Below are positions 56,291 through 64,000 of a DNA stretch of 64,000 nt, piece by piece. Position numbers and translations under genes: made by a program. Below the pieces are notes generated by a model. The model worked only from the letters and a program-made list of their open reading frames with translations. It ran no database searches and was not told the origin of the DNA. Positions within the stretch are counted from its first letter, which is position 1; each line of letters begins with the position of its first letter. Source of the stretch: Anaerolineae bacterium. Lineage in GTDB: Bacteria; Chloroflexota; Anaerolineae; Promineifilales; Promineifilaceae. Location of the stretch: assembly GCA_023384355.1 (NCBI GenBank), contig JAHDWL010000001.1, positions 1-64,000 on the forward strand, read 5' to 3'.

Positions 56291-57298
56291 ATGACGGCCG
56301 ATAACTACTTGCTTTACTCCGTGATCGCGGCTGTTTTGCCCGTGTTGCTCTACGTAGGGTTGATCTATTGGGTCGATTATTACGAGAAGGAACCGACGTG
56401 GCTGTTGTCGGCGGCGTTCCTGTGGGGGGCAGTCCCGGCCGCGTTGCTGGCGCTCTTGTTCAACACCGTCCTGAGTTTGCCGTTCTACTACCTGTTCTCG
56501 GAAAGATCGGCCGAACTGGTCGCCGGAGGAGCCATTGCCCCTGTGGTGGAAGAGGTGACCAAGGGGTTGGCGCTGTTCCTCATCCTGATCATCCGACGTA
56601 ACGAACTCGATAGCCCGCTGGACGGCGTCATCTATGGCGCGATGGTCGGTATGGGCTTCGCAATGGTGGAGAACATCCTCTACTATACCGCCTACTTCAG
56701 CGAGAGCGGGGCGTCGGGCTGGAACGAGTTGGTCTTCATTCGCGGCGTCATCTTCGGGCTTAATCATGCCCTCTACACGGCGTTAACCGGTCTGGGTATA
56801 GCCCTGGCCCGGATGAGCCGGAGCTGGCTGGTTCGTCTCACCGCGCCGTTGCTGGGGTTGGCTGCGGCTATGACCCTGCACGCTATCCACAACCTGTCGA
56901 TGTTCAACGGAACGACAATCGCCTTCTTTACCGGGCTGACGTTCGGCTGGGGAGGCGTCGCCATGACCGTTCTGATTATGGCACTGGCCCTGTATCAGGA
57001 ACGACTCTGGATGCGGCGTTATCTTGCCGAAGAGGTTGACCTGGGCACGCTGACGGCCGATGAGCTAAAGATCGTCAGTTCGGCCGTCCTTCGCGGGCGT
57101 CACCGTTTCCGGTTGCTGGTCACCGGAAATGTGGGCGAATTCCGGCGAACAGGCACGCGCCTTCGCAATCTGAGCGAGCTGGCCTATCGCAAGCGTCGCT
57201 ATGCTCACTTCAACGATGTCAGTAGCTTGACGACAATCGCCGATCTGCGGCAGGCAATCGCTGAGCTTGGTCGATTTGATGGCGGCGCGGAAGTATAA
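56291..57298 (+). CDS. prsW: PrsW-family intramembrane metalloprotease
   Basis: A 335-residue membrane protein with about eight hydrophobic segments. The PrsW motifs are VVEEVTKGLALF (EExxK), GMGFAMVENILY, GLNHALYTALTG and MTLHAIHNLSMF (paired His). PrsW-type enzymes cut anti-sigma factors within the membrane. The last 80 residues are a basic cytoplasmic tail. No anti-sigma gene is adjacent, so its substrate is unknown. Confidence 0.9.
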   Translation: MTADNYLLYSVIAAVLPVLLYVGLIYWVDYYEKEPTWLLSAAFLWGAVPAALLALLFNTVLSLPFYYLFSERSAELVAGGAIAPVVEEVTKGLALFLILIIRRNELDSPLDGVIYGAMVGMGFAMVENILYYTAYFSESGASGWNELVFIRGVIFGLNHALYTALTGLGIALARMSRSWLVRLTAPLLGLAAAMTLHAIHNLSMFNGTTIAFFTGLTFGWGGVAMTVLIMALALYQERLWMRRYLAEEVDLGTLTADELKIVSSAVLRGRHRFRLLVTGNVGEFRRTGTRLRNLSELAYRKRRYAHFNDVSSLTTIADLRQAIAELGRFDGGAEV

Positions 57299-57311
57299 GA
57301 CCAAACGGACG

Positions 57312-57800
57312 TCAGCCAATCCCGGCGCTTGTCCCGTCGTTCAGTTCGTCAATTTGACGGGCGTGGACCCGGTCGTGTTGCACGGCCAGAAAGACGATTT
57401 CCTGCAATGAGGTGGGGCCGAAGAAGGTATGCTGGCCGCGCCGCGACCAGAATTCTTCCGGCAAGTCAGATAGCAGTTTGATGGTCGTCTCACGGGCGGC
57501 CAGAAAGTCAGCCAGGGCTTTGCGGCCGGCTTGCGCCCTGTAGTTGCGCGGGATGGCCCACTCATCCGCATCCACCCCCGGCATAAATGCGCCATCCTCG
57601 GCCAATAATGCCCGAAGGCGCGATTGGTGGACCTCGTGTTCAACATCCCGCAAGTGGCAGGCGATCTCGGTCAGCGACCACTCATCGGGCGAAGGACGAT
57701 AATTCCAATCCCGGCGATCGTCGGCCAGGACGTTGGCCACGAAATTGCGAAAGGCCGCCAGCTCGTCGAGCAGGTCAGACGGGGGTGGGGGGTTCAGCAT
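57312..57800 (-). CDS. DinB-like (YfiT/DUF664-type) four-helix metal-binding protein
   Basis: A 162-residue protein of the DinB-like helical superfamily. The likely metal ligands are the His in EIACHLRDVEHEV and the two in VQHDRVHARQIDEL. The spacing fits the H...HxxxH site of this fold. Members include thiol-dependent transferases, but this one has no assigned reaction. It is not the DNA polymerase DinB. It is 12 bases from the HAD gene on the same strand. Confidence 0.87.
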   Translation of the reverse strand: MLNPPPPSDLLDELAAFRNFVANVLADDRRDWNYRPSPDEWSLTEIACHLRDVEHEVHQSRLRALLAEDGAFMPGVDADEWAIPRNYRAQAGRKALADFLAARETTIKLLSDLPEEFWSRRGQHTFFGPTSLQEIVFLAVQHDRVHARQIDELNDGTSAGIG

Positions 57801-57812
57801 GGCTGTGGGTGA

Positions 57813-58556
57813 TCAGGCGTAACGGGTAACGGTTAGCTGTTCAAGCCAGCCGCCGGCAACGCGCTCGGCCAGATCGTCGAGTGTACCCCGTCCGGTAACC
57901 AGTGTCGGGTCGTCGGGCGTCGCGTCATCAGGGGCGATCCAGTAGGTAAACAGACCAACCTCGGCCGCCGGAACGATGTCGTTCTTCCAGTCGTCGCCGA
58001 CCATCAGGGCGTTTTCAGGTGCATCGCCAGTCACCGACAGGATCTCGCGATAGTATGCCGGTTGCGGTTTGGCGGCGTGCATATTCTCATAAGACGTCAC
58101 CAGAGTGAAATCGAACTCCGCGGTGGGTAAGCCGGCCCACTCCAGCCGCTGCTCAATGGCTGTCATGGGGAAGAGCGGGTTGGTGGCCACGACAACGGAC
58201 AGACCGCGCTCCAGGGCGGCGTTGATAAGCGTCGCTGCCGCCGGACGGTGCGTTGTTGTGGTTTTGAGTTTGATGAACTCCGTCTCATAAAAGGTGTTGA
58301 AGAATGGCTCAAGCTCAGCGCGACGACCGCCGGTCAATGTCTCGAAGGATGCCCAAAAGACCTGATCATTGGTCAGGCGAGGATCTGTATTCCGGATCAT
58401 CTCCCGCGTGGATTGCATAAGATGGGGCAGGAAGGAGTCGCTATCGAATCTTTTGGCGGCATAGTCGTTGAGAAGGCCAAAATAGCGGTGCATGAAAACA
58501 TCGACTTCGTTGCCCAGCAACGTATCGTCGAGATCGAGTAGAAGGGATTGAATCAT
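57813..58556 (-). CDS. HAD-family phosphatase-like hydrolase
   Basis: A 247-residue HAD enzyme. Motif I is LLLDLDDTLLGN (nucleophile Asp), motif II is VVVATNPLFP, motif III Lys is in HAAKPQPAYY and motif IV is ALMVGDDWKNDIVPA. The cap domain after motif I is helical, as in the C1-cap group. The substrate cannot be told. The gene order suggests transcription with the downstream DinB-like gene. Confidence 0.92.
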   Translation of the reverse strand: MIQSLLLDLDDTLLGNEVDVFMHRYFGLLNDYAAKRFDSDSFLPHLMQSTREMIRNTDPRLTNDQVFWASFETLTGGRRAELEPFFNTFYETEFIKLKTTTTHRPAAATLINAALERGLSVVVATNPLFPMTAIEQRLEWAGLPTAEFDFTLVTSYENMHAAKPQPAYYREILSVTGDAPENALMVGDDWKNDIVPAAEVGLFTYWIAPDDATPDDPTLVTGRGTLDDLAERVAGGWLEQLTVTRYA

Positions 58557-58580
58557 AATAATTTGGTGGACGTCGTTCTG

Positions 58581-58925
58581 TTATTCCAGATTATCGAAAA
58601 GGTCCCGTAAACCGGGACGCTCGGCGGCACATTTGGGGCAACCCGCTTCCGGTTTATCGACGTCTATGAGATGTTTGCTGCAAAAGGCGTAGACCGAGAC
58701 ATGGCGGTTGATGCCCAGAAACCCCGGTTTGACAGTGGCCTCCAGGACGAGATTGGGGTTACTGTTGGCTCGGAGAATGTCGGGAACGGGGCATGTGGAG
58801 CAGTCTTTAGGCTCCCAATTGGGCGAGCGCGGGTTGGCTTTGATGAGCCGGCATTCCTGTTCGGAACGACCGCGAAAGAAATCCTGATAGTAGAAGCGGC
58901 ATTCCTTGCCGGCCGGAGTAATCAT
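58581..58925 (-). CDS. Cys-rich small protein, probable zinc-binding, unknown function
   Basis: A 114-residue protein with seven cysteines. One set is in KECRFYYQDF, EQECRLI and DCSTCPVP. Another is in AFCSKH and GCPKCAAERPG, so one or two zinc or Fe-S sites are likely. It follows the tRNA terminator and has no known family I can name. Confidence 0.7.
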   Translation of the reverse strand: MITPAGKECRFYYQDFFRGRSEQECRLIKANPRSPNWEPKDCSTCPVPDILRANSNPNLVLEATVKPGFLGINRHVSVYAFCSKHLIDVDKPEAGCPKCAAERPGLRDLFDNLE

Positions 58926-58948
58926 GGACCAAGCTTAATGAGTGAACA

Positions 58949-58977
58949 CAAAAAAAGCGGCGCCGGTTAGCGCCGCT
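58949..58977 (-). terminator. Terminator of the tRNA array
   Basis: An 8-bp stem AGCGGCGC/GCGCCGCT with a 6-base loop. On the minus strand it is followed by a run of at least six T. Confidence 0.9.
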
Positions 58978-58988
58978 CATTCGGAAAG

Positions 58989-59062
58989 TACGCCCTGAGG
59001 GATTCGAACCCCCGGCCTCATGGTTCGTAGCCATGCGCTCTAATCCACTGAGCTAAGGGCGC
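58989..59062 (-). tRNA. tRNA-Arg (anticodon ACG)
   Basis: A 74-base tRNA on the minus strand. Acceptor GCGCCCT pairs with AGGGCGT (first pair G-U), discriminator A. The anticodon stem CATGG/CCATG holds loop CTACGAA, giving ACG. TadA (12163) should convert the A to inosine. CCA is not encoded. Confidence 0.96.
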
Positions 59063-59148
59063 GTAGACCGACAATCAAAAGATTAGCAGAAATGCCCGCC
59101 GATGACAAGCGTTAAAACAGCTCGCTCATGATTCCCTGCAGAATAGAG

Positions 59149-59237
59149 CGGGGAGGATGGGATTCGAACCCATGACCGAGTTTTAGCCCGGTAACCGCTT
59201 AGCAGGCGGCCCCAATCGACCTCTCTGGCACCTCCCC
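59149..59237 (-). tRNA. tRNA-Ser (anticodon GCT)
   Basis: An 89-base type II tRNA. Acceptor GGGGAGG/CCTCCCC and discriminator G. Loop CTGCTAA gives GCT, reading AGC/AGU. A long variable arm is present. Confidence 0.96.
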
Positions 59238-59278
59238 ATTCACGGGTGAAGGCTGTTTGCACTCGATTGTCAACACCA

Positions 59279-59368
<90 letters not shown>

Positions 59369-59396
59369 GGGATTACCTGAGAGGGAACGTCGGGTG

Positions 59397-59425
59397 AGTA
59401 TAGCATGGCGCGGGGGTAGTGTCAA
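59397..59425 (-). promoter_or_regulatory. Consensus promoter of the tRNA array
   Basis: On the minus strand, TTGACA (59420-59425), a 17-base spacer and TGC-TATACT (59397-59402). The match is close to the sigma70 consensus with an extended -10. It lies 28 bases before tRNA-Ser(TGA) and probably drives all three tRNAs. Confidence 0.92.
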
Positions 59426-59440
59426 AGCCCCCGCGCTTGG

Positions 59441-62400
59441 CTACATGGAATAAACGATCGTCGACTTGATCGCGTTACGCAGGTTGAGTTCGTTTGATTG
59501 TCCGGCGATACGATTGCCGTACTTGACCATCAGCGAGCGCGGCTGATCGCGAACCTGTGCAGCCGGAATGAGCGGATCAAGGATGAGATAATCGTCGCCT
59601 GTCGGAGTGCGTCCGGTGATAATGACCCAATGCTGCTCGACGTTGGAATTGAACAAGCCATCGTTGGGCCTGGAATCCACCTGCGCCACGACAATGCTGC
59701 CCATCGCCAGGGTGGTGTCGATGCGCGCGATGGGGTCCTCGCCGGTCCACTCGCTAAATGGGATGTCAGTTTCCTGGAAAGATCGCAGGTTCTTGCCCTG
59801 TTTAACCCCCGGCAGAACGAAGGTAGGCGCAATAAACTGGACATTGGAACCGATGAACCCGTTATCACCTTCCTGCTTTAACCTATCGTTCAGTTCCAGC
59901 GGGTTCAGGGGCCGGCCGAAAGCGGTAAGGGCCATCGACATGCAGGTGAGGAGGCAGCCCCAAGCCTCGATGCGTTGCGCGCCGTGGCCGATGGCCACGG
60001 CGGCCCAACGGGGATCCAGTTGCGAGAACCACGTCGACGGATCATTCAGAAGCCGGCCCAGGGGTACGTTCATGGCGACGACAGCCTGGCCGTCCACGAC
60101 CGGGACGCCGGGCGTGCTGGCGATCTTGGCCCAAATCGGGTCGCCGAAGAATGCGCCGTGATCGTCCTGCAGACGCCACAAACTGGAGTAATTCGTCACC
60201 CGGCCGCCTTGTGCCGCCGGCGCAGTCATGGGGATAGACAGGACCACATCGTCACCCGGCCGGGCGTCCGGCACAATATGGGCCGGGATGCCGCGGGCCA
60301 TTTGAATATCGCCCTGGACGAACACCAGCCGGAAGCCGCTGCCCCAATGGCGAGTGCCGGTGTTGCGTACCGCCCATTGTTTGTGGAAATCCGTTCCGGC
60401 GACGAACGGCGTGCCGTCGGGCACGGTATGGTCGCGGAGGAAGGTCATGGCCGAGGTGCGCGCTCCGGTGCCGGCTGTGGGCGCGGCGACAACGGTGATT
60501 TCGGCAAACAGATGGCCAAAGGCTGTCCCTTCGTTATCGCGCAATTGCCAGCGGCTGCGGTAGGAGCGGCCGAATTGTGATGGCGCGGTCATTGTCAGTG
60601 TGATGTCGACTTCGCCGCCGGGCGGCACAGGCACGGGCGAGGCCACTGATGACAGGCTGAAATCCACAGTCTCCATCAGCGGCACGCTATTGGGACCGTC
60701 AGGCGCAAATGCGAGACGGAAACCGGCATCCCAGGTCGTCGCGCCGCTGTTACGGAAGCGCCATGTGTTGGTGAACTCCTGGCCGGCCGGGACGGCGAGG
60801 TGATTCTCCAGTGTGGTAGCGAAGGAGACGAACTCCGCACGCGATTGATTGAGTGATTCCAGTCCCTCGGCCGCCAGCGCCGCCAATCCCTCCAGATCGC
60901 CCTTGCCTCGCGCCCGCATGTGGAGATACGCGTCGAAGACATGCGGCTTGGGCTGGCCGTCGGCGGTCAGGATTCCCGCGTTGCGCATCAGATCCGTCCA
61001 GCCGAACCAGATGAGTACCTGGATATAGTCGGCGTATCGATCGGCGATCTCATCCACCACTTCAGTGATGTAGACCCCGATGTCGGCGTAATGTTCCGGC
61101 CCGATAGGCGTGTCGTTGGCTACGCCGACCTCAGAGATCCACAGCGGTTTATCGGGGAATGCAGCCTGAAAGCGATCGAGTGAGTCCGAAAGTTTGCCGA
61201 TGGAGCCGTAATTGAACAGGATCTTTTTGACGTAGCGGCCGTAAGGGTGGATGGCCAGAGCATCAACCGGGAGGTGGCCCCCCAGCCTGGACTGCACTTT
61301 CCGGACGTAGCGGATGGCGTTATCCGGGCCGGTATTCAGGCCGCCGATGATGACCCGCGCGCCGGGGTGTGCCGCCCGGATGGCTGCCTGAGCCTTATCG
61401 AGTACGATGGCGTAGTTCTCGGCGGCGATTCCGATCGCCGAATGGTTGTCCGTCCCACTGTCTTGCTCGTTGAAGATCTGATAGGCGACCATGTTGCCGA
61501 ATTCAGCGCAGACCGCGGCGACACGGCCGCAGGCTCTGGCAAAGGTCTCGGCATATTGTTCCCATCCACCGTTTTTCCACGGCGCGTTGCCCCACTCCGT
61601 GTCCTGATGCAAAATGATGAGCGAACCGATGCCGGCAGCGGTGTAGGTCTGGATTAGGCCGCGATATTTCTGCTGGTATGCCTCTTCGGGGCTGAGCTTG
61701 ATGCGCGAGGCCCAAAACACCCAGCGGACCCAACTGAGTCCTTCCATCTTGTCCACGTCAAGCCCATGAGCTTCGGGATTGATATTCATGCCGAACTGAA
61801 CGAGGCCGGGAGCTGTTGGCCCGCTCGGCCCATCCGATCCATCGCCTGTGCCGACGACCCCAATGCGTAACCAGCGAACCCCGCCAAAGGGTTCTCCCCG
61901 GTCGCCCTGCAATTGCCAGTGGAAGGCGTAGGCCCCCGTGGTCAAAGGGGCGACCAGATCGAATTTGATATCGACTGCTTCCCCCGGCGCGACAGTTTCC
62001 CGGCCGGAGAGTTGGCGCAAGGCGTAGAGAGGCTTGGCCCCCATGGGATCGCGCGGGACCTGTATAGTGTCGGCTGTCGGCGCGTCGGAATAGGCGATCC
62101 GAAAATCGCCGTTCCAGGCACGTGTGCCGTTATTGCGCAGTGTCCAGGTGCCGCTGAACCGACGACCCGGCTGAAGGTTATTGAAGTCCCCGGCGCTGTT
62201 GGCGAAGCCAAGAACCTCGTAACCAAGGCTGGCGGCGGATTTGACGACGACCGCCCGCAACCAGCGAATTGGCCCAAATGGACGGCCATCCGGCCCTACC
62301 AGCTGCCAGTTGGTGGCGTGGGTTCCCAGGGTGTCGGGTGGAATAAGCGGGATTGTCAGGGAGACCGATTCACCGGGACGAACCTGGGCCGGCGCGCCGA

Positions 62401-62674
62401 TGTCGGTGATGGCATAGGATTGCGTGCGTCCCATGGCTGTCCGGCTGAAGGCGGCCGTTTCGGGGTGGGGGGTATCGGAATAGGCAAACCGGTAGCGGGC
62501 GTCCCAGGTGGTCGGCCCGCTGTTGCGAAAGGTCCACGTCGCGCGAAACGCGACGCCGGCGGTTACGCGGTTGAGGTCGACGTCGGCCGCGAAGCCGGCG
62601 TTGGCGGCCGCGTCGCCGATTGCTGACGGTGAGACGGCGGTGAAAATGGAGGTAGCGCTGTCGGCCATGGGCAT
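59441..62674 (-). CDS. NBR1-like FW-domain / GH-A-like barrel / C39-like peptidase protein
   Basis: A 1077-residue multidomain protein. About residues 25-145 and 155-275 are two NBR1-type four-tryptophan (FW) Ig-like domains (TWTFRNSGPTTWD, GTWTLRNNGTRAWNGDFR, TNWQLVGPDGRPFG). About 290-605 is a TIM-barrel glycosidase-like domain with acid/base Glu403 (YQIFNEQDS) and nucleophile Glu515 (LWISEVGVA). Two more FW domains follow (about 630-745 and 760-880). About 895-1077 is a C39-like papain-fold peptidase: Cys907 in AWGCLLTCMS, His1015 in EQHWVIITG, and Asp in YLILDPLIP. No signal peptide is visible at the start, so its location is unclear. It may bind or cut a glycoprotein or wall component. 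Confidence 0.88.
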   Translation of the reverse strand: MPMADSATSIFTAVSPSAIGDAAANAGFAADVDLNRVTAGVAFRATWTFRNSGPTTWDARYRFAYSDTPHPETAAFSRTAMGRTQSYAITDIGAPAQVRPGESVSLTIPLIPPDTLGTHATNWQLVGPDGRPFGPIRWLRAVVVKSAASLGYEVLGFANSAGDFNNLQPGRRFSGTWTLRNNGTRAWNGDFRIAYSDAPTADTIQVPRDPMGAKPLYALRQLSGRETVAPGEAVDIKFDLVAPLTTGAYAFHWQLQGDRGEPFGGVRWLRIGVVGTGDGSDGPSGPTAPGLVQFGMNINPEAHGLDVDKMEGLSWVRWVFWASRIKLSPEEAYQQKYRGLIQTYTAAGIGSLIILHQDTEWGNAPWKNGGWEQYAETFARACGRVAAVCAEFGNMVAYQIFNEQDSGTDNHSAIGIAAENYAIVLDKAQAAIRAAHPGARVIIGGLNTGPDNAIRYVRKVQSRLGGHLPVDALAIHPYGRYVKKILFNYGSIGKLSDSLDRFQAAFPDKPLWISEVGVANDTPIGPEHYADIGVYITEVVDEIADRYADYIQVLIWFGWTDLMRNAGILTADGQPKPHVFDAYLHMRARGKGDLEGLAALAAEGLESLNQSRAEFVSFATTLENHLAVPAGQEFTNTWRFRNSGATTWDAGFRLAFAPDGPNSVPLMETVDFSLSSVASPVPVPPGGEVDITLTMTAPSQFGRSYRSRWQLRDNEGTAFGHLFAEITVVAAPTAGTGARTSAMTFLRDHTVPDGTPFVAGTDFHKQWAVRNTGTRHWGSGFRLVFVQGDIQMARGIPAHIVPDARPGDDVVLSIPMTAPAAQGGRVTNYSSLWRLQDDHGAFFGDPIWAKIASTPGVPVVDGQAVVAMNVPLGRLLNDPSTWFSQLDPRWAAVAIGHGAQRIEAWGCLLTCMSMALTAFGRPLNPLELNDRLKQEGDNGFIGSNVQFIAPTFVLPGVKQGKNLRSFQETDIPFSEWTGEDPIARIDTTLAMGSIVVAQVDSRPNDGLFNSNVEQHWVIITGRTPTGDDYLILDPLIPAAQVRDQPRSLMVKYGNRIAGQSNELNLRNAIKSTIVYSM

Positions 62675-62753
62675 TTTTTCCTTGTTGCTGCGGTTCTCGT
62701 TATGTTGCGGGATTCATCCTTGACCCCCGGCCGGGTCGAGGCAGGCCCAGACT

Positions 62754-62781
62754 TTGAGCCATTTAACCCATCAGCTATAAT
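62754..62781 (+). promoter_or_regulatory. Sigma70 promoter of the metallo-beta-lactamase-fold gene
   Basis: TTGAGC (62754-62759), a 16-base spacer and a perfect TATAAT (62776-62781), about 70 bases before the ATG at 62855. Confidence 0.75.
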
Positions 62782-62854
62782 ATAAGACTTGTCGGCGCCT
62801 GATTCAACAGGTTCATAGAATGAAAAGCAGTCCGGCAACAGGAGCATCGCCTCA

Positions 62855-63487
62855 ATGGAAATTACCTGGTATGGAATGAGCTGCTTCCGCATTACCGAGC
62901 GCAAGCATGCCACGATTGTCACCGATCCTTTCGCGGCCGATATGGGTCTGAGCGAGATCAAATTAAAAGCGGATGTCGTTACTGTCAGTCACGACGCCCC
63001 GGGCCACAACTTCACCAACGCCGTTAACGGTGTGGAGCACGTATTGGACGGGCCGGGCGAATATGAGATAGGTAGCGTGTTCATCACCGGCGTCCCCACA
63101 CCGAGCAAGAATGGCAAGTTCAACAACATTGTCTATGTTTTCGATTTTAACGGCCTGACCGTGGCTCATCTGGGGGACATTGGAGATGTGCCGTCGCAAA
63201 AACAGTTGGAGGATCTGGAGATGGTCAATGTGCTGCTCGTTCCTGTCGGCGGCGGCAGCAGCCTCACCGCTCCTCGTGCGGCCGAACTGGTGTCGATGAT
63301 CGAGCCGAATATCGTCATACCCATGCATTACTCGCTTCCAGGGCTGAAGACGAAGCTTGACCCGCTCGACAAGTTCCTCAAAGAGATGGGCGCAACGGAT
63401 GCCAAACAAGAGGCGGCCTTCAAGGTTACGGGGATGGAAAGCCTGCCCGAACAGACCGAAGTGGTCGTTCTTTCATCCAGAGAGTAG
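62855..63487 (+). CDS. Metallo-beta-lactamase-fold hydrolase (UlaG-like)
   Basis: A 210-residue protein of the UlaG/L-ascorbate 6-phosphate lactonase-like branch. The start MEITWYGMSCFRIT and IVTDPF are typical of these small beta-lactamase-fold proteins. The metal loop reads VVTVSHDAPGHNF, a reduced form of HxHxDH, with LGDIG and IPMHYS further on. Some ligands are changed, so true activity is uncertain. AGGAG lies about 10 bases before the ATG. Confidence 0.85.
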   Translation: MEITWYGMSCFRITERKHATIVTDPFAADMGLSEIKLKADVVTVSHDAPGHNFTNAVNGVEHVLDGPGEYEIGSVFITGVPTPSKNGKFNNIVYVFDFNGLTVAHLGDIGDVPSQKQLEDLEMVNVLLVPVGGGSSLTAPRAAELVSMIEPNIVIPMHYSLPGLKTKLDPLDKFLKEMGATDAKQEAAFKVTGMESLPEQTEVVVLSSRE

Positions 63488-63516
63488 TTGAAGCACGCGG
63501 TCATTCGGAGATGGCT

Positions 63517-63819
63517 ATGCCAGCGAAACTGATCATGCGGTGGAATGTGCGCCAGGAGACGGAATCAGAATATTTCGAATTCCTGGTCCATGAACTTATC
63601 CCGGCGATGAACAAACTCGGGATTAACGATATTCAGGTCTGGTATACCGCTTTCGGGGATTGCGAACAGAAGATGGCTGAGGGGGTGAGTGAATCGGCCG
63701 AGGACCTGCTACGGACACTGCGCACTGAAGAGTGGCATGAGTTGACCGATCGACTGCAGGGATTCGTGCGCGATTTCAGCCAGAAAGTTATTCCGGCGAC
63801 ACGCGGTTTTCAGATTTAG
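63517..63819 (+). CDS. Small ferredoxin-like barrel protein, unknown function
   Basis: A 100-residue protein in the style of NIPSNAP or antibiotic monooxygenase (dimeric alpha-beta barrel): KLIMRWNVRQETESEYFEFLVHELIPAMNK gives strand and helix, then GINDIQVWYTAFGD. No catalytic residues are evident. I prefer ATG 63517, 6 bases after GGAG. It follows the metallo-beta-lactamase-fold gene by 29 bases and overlaps the convergent FmdB-like gene at the 3' end. Confidence 0.65.
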   Translation: MPAKLIMRWNVRQETESEYFEFLVHELIPAMNKLGINDIQVWYTAFGDCEQKMAEGVSESAEDLLRTLRTEEWHELTDRLQGFVRDFSQKVIPATRGFQI

Positions 63820-64000
63820 TTGGCGGGGAGGGCTCACCGGTGGCGGCCGCGGGCTTTTGTGAAGCTGCGTCGCCAGTTCCGGCACTATCTGTCGATTCGG
63901 AATGTTTCGGCTTGCTGACTTTGCCGTTTGCCTTGCTGGATCGGTTGTCAGTTACATAGAAGCCGCTTCCCTTAAACACGACTCCCACGGAGCTCACCAC
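63788..64000 (-). CDS. FmdB-family protein, partial (5' end outside window)
   Basis: The last 70 codons of a minus-strand gene. VGVVFKGSGFYVTDNRSS is the C-terminal motif of FmdB-type putative regulatory proteins, whose N-terminal CxxC zinc ribbon would lie beyond 64000. A long low-complexity tail (Ser, Ala, Pro, Lys, Glu) follows. The frame is open at the window end. Its 3' end overlaps the previous gene by 32 bases. Confidence 0.8.
   Translation of the reverse strand: MVSSVGVVFKGSGFYVTDNRSSKANGKVSKPKHSESTDSAGTGDAASQKPAAATGEPSPPTKSENRVSPE

Noticed and set aside
57312-57800. DNA polymerase IV (dinB)
   Set aside because: The protein is the unrelated DinB-like helical metal-binding family, with H...HxxxH ligands and only 162 residues.

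Overview
The window is 64 kb of GC-rich bacterial chromosome with dense, long genes and no phage, insertion sequence or CRISPR array that I can see. The gene content suggests a Chloroflexota bacterium of the Anaerolineae/Caldilinea type. This is inferred from a MalT-like ATPase fused to a SARP/BTAD activator domain, several lipoproteins with Thr/Pro- or Glu/Pro-rich stalks, a protein with NBR1-type four-tryptophan domains, a plant-type glutaminyl cyclase, and a HAAT-family ABC transporter with an enlarged LivH. Promoters look like ordinary sigma70 sites, often with an extended -10, and intrinsic terminators are common. A GAAC-N4-GTTC LexA-type box sits at uvrB.

Layout. 1-5023 (minus): a xanthine dehydrogenase-type molybdenum hydroxylase operon (XdhC, a fused FAD/[2Fe-2S] subunit, and the large subunit running off the left edge). 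A BrnT/BrnA-like toxin-antitoxin pair lies between the subunits. 5123-11765 (minus): a small lipoprotein and a 2028-residue alpha-2-macroglobulin-like lipoprotein whose thioester motif is degenerate. 12163-16511 (plus): tadA, tRNA-Ser(CGA), a large SARP-type regulator and a small conserved-looking protein.

16540-29368 (plus): the most unusual region. A KAS III-like protein keeps its Cys but lacks the catalytic His and Asn. It is followed by two AMP-dependent acyl ligases, two serine alpha/beta hydrolases, a short-chain dehydrogenase, and a complete branched-chain-amino-acid-type (HAAT) ABC importer (livK, G, F, H, M). Together they look like an uptake, activation and conversion module for an acyl or carboxylic acid substrate. 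I cannot match it to a described pathway.

29603-34768 (minus): pentose phosphate genes (transaldolase, transketolase, and a gluconokinase/6-phosphogluconate dehydrogenase fusion). 34774-40596 (minus): a surface-glycan locus (GT2, a multi-span glycosyltransferase, a secreted clan GH-A-like protein, and a Wzt-like ABC ATPase with no permease nearby). 40709-45295: DNA maintenance genes mutS2 and uvrB, convergent. 45449-58925: mixed housekeeping and envelope genes, including glutaminyl cyclase, a PPDK-N-like mini protein, dienelactone hydrolase, a TIGR01777 epimerase, a THUMP-like methyltransferase, a Cas4-like nuclease, an M23 peptidase lipoprotein, lipoate ligase, ComEA, PrsW, a DinB-like protein and a HAD phosphatase. 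58989-59368 (minus): an Arg-Ser-Ser tRNA array with a near-consensus promoter and a strong terminator. 59441-62674 (minus): a 1077-residue protein combining NBR1-like domains, a GH-A-like barrel and a C39-like peptidase domain. 62855-64000: a metallo-beta-lactamase-fold protein, a small barrel-like protein and the end of an FmdB-family gene.

All functional statements come from reading the sequence and recalled family motifs. No database search was possible.
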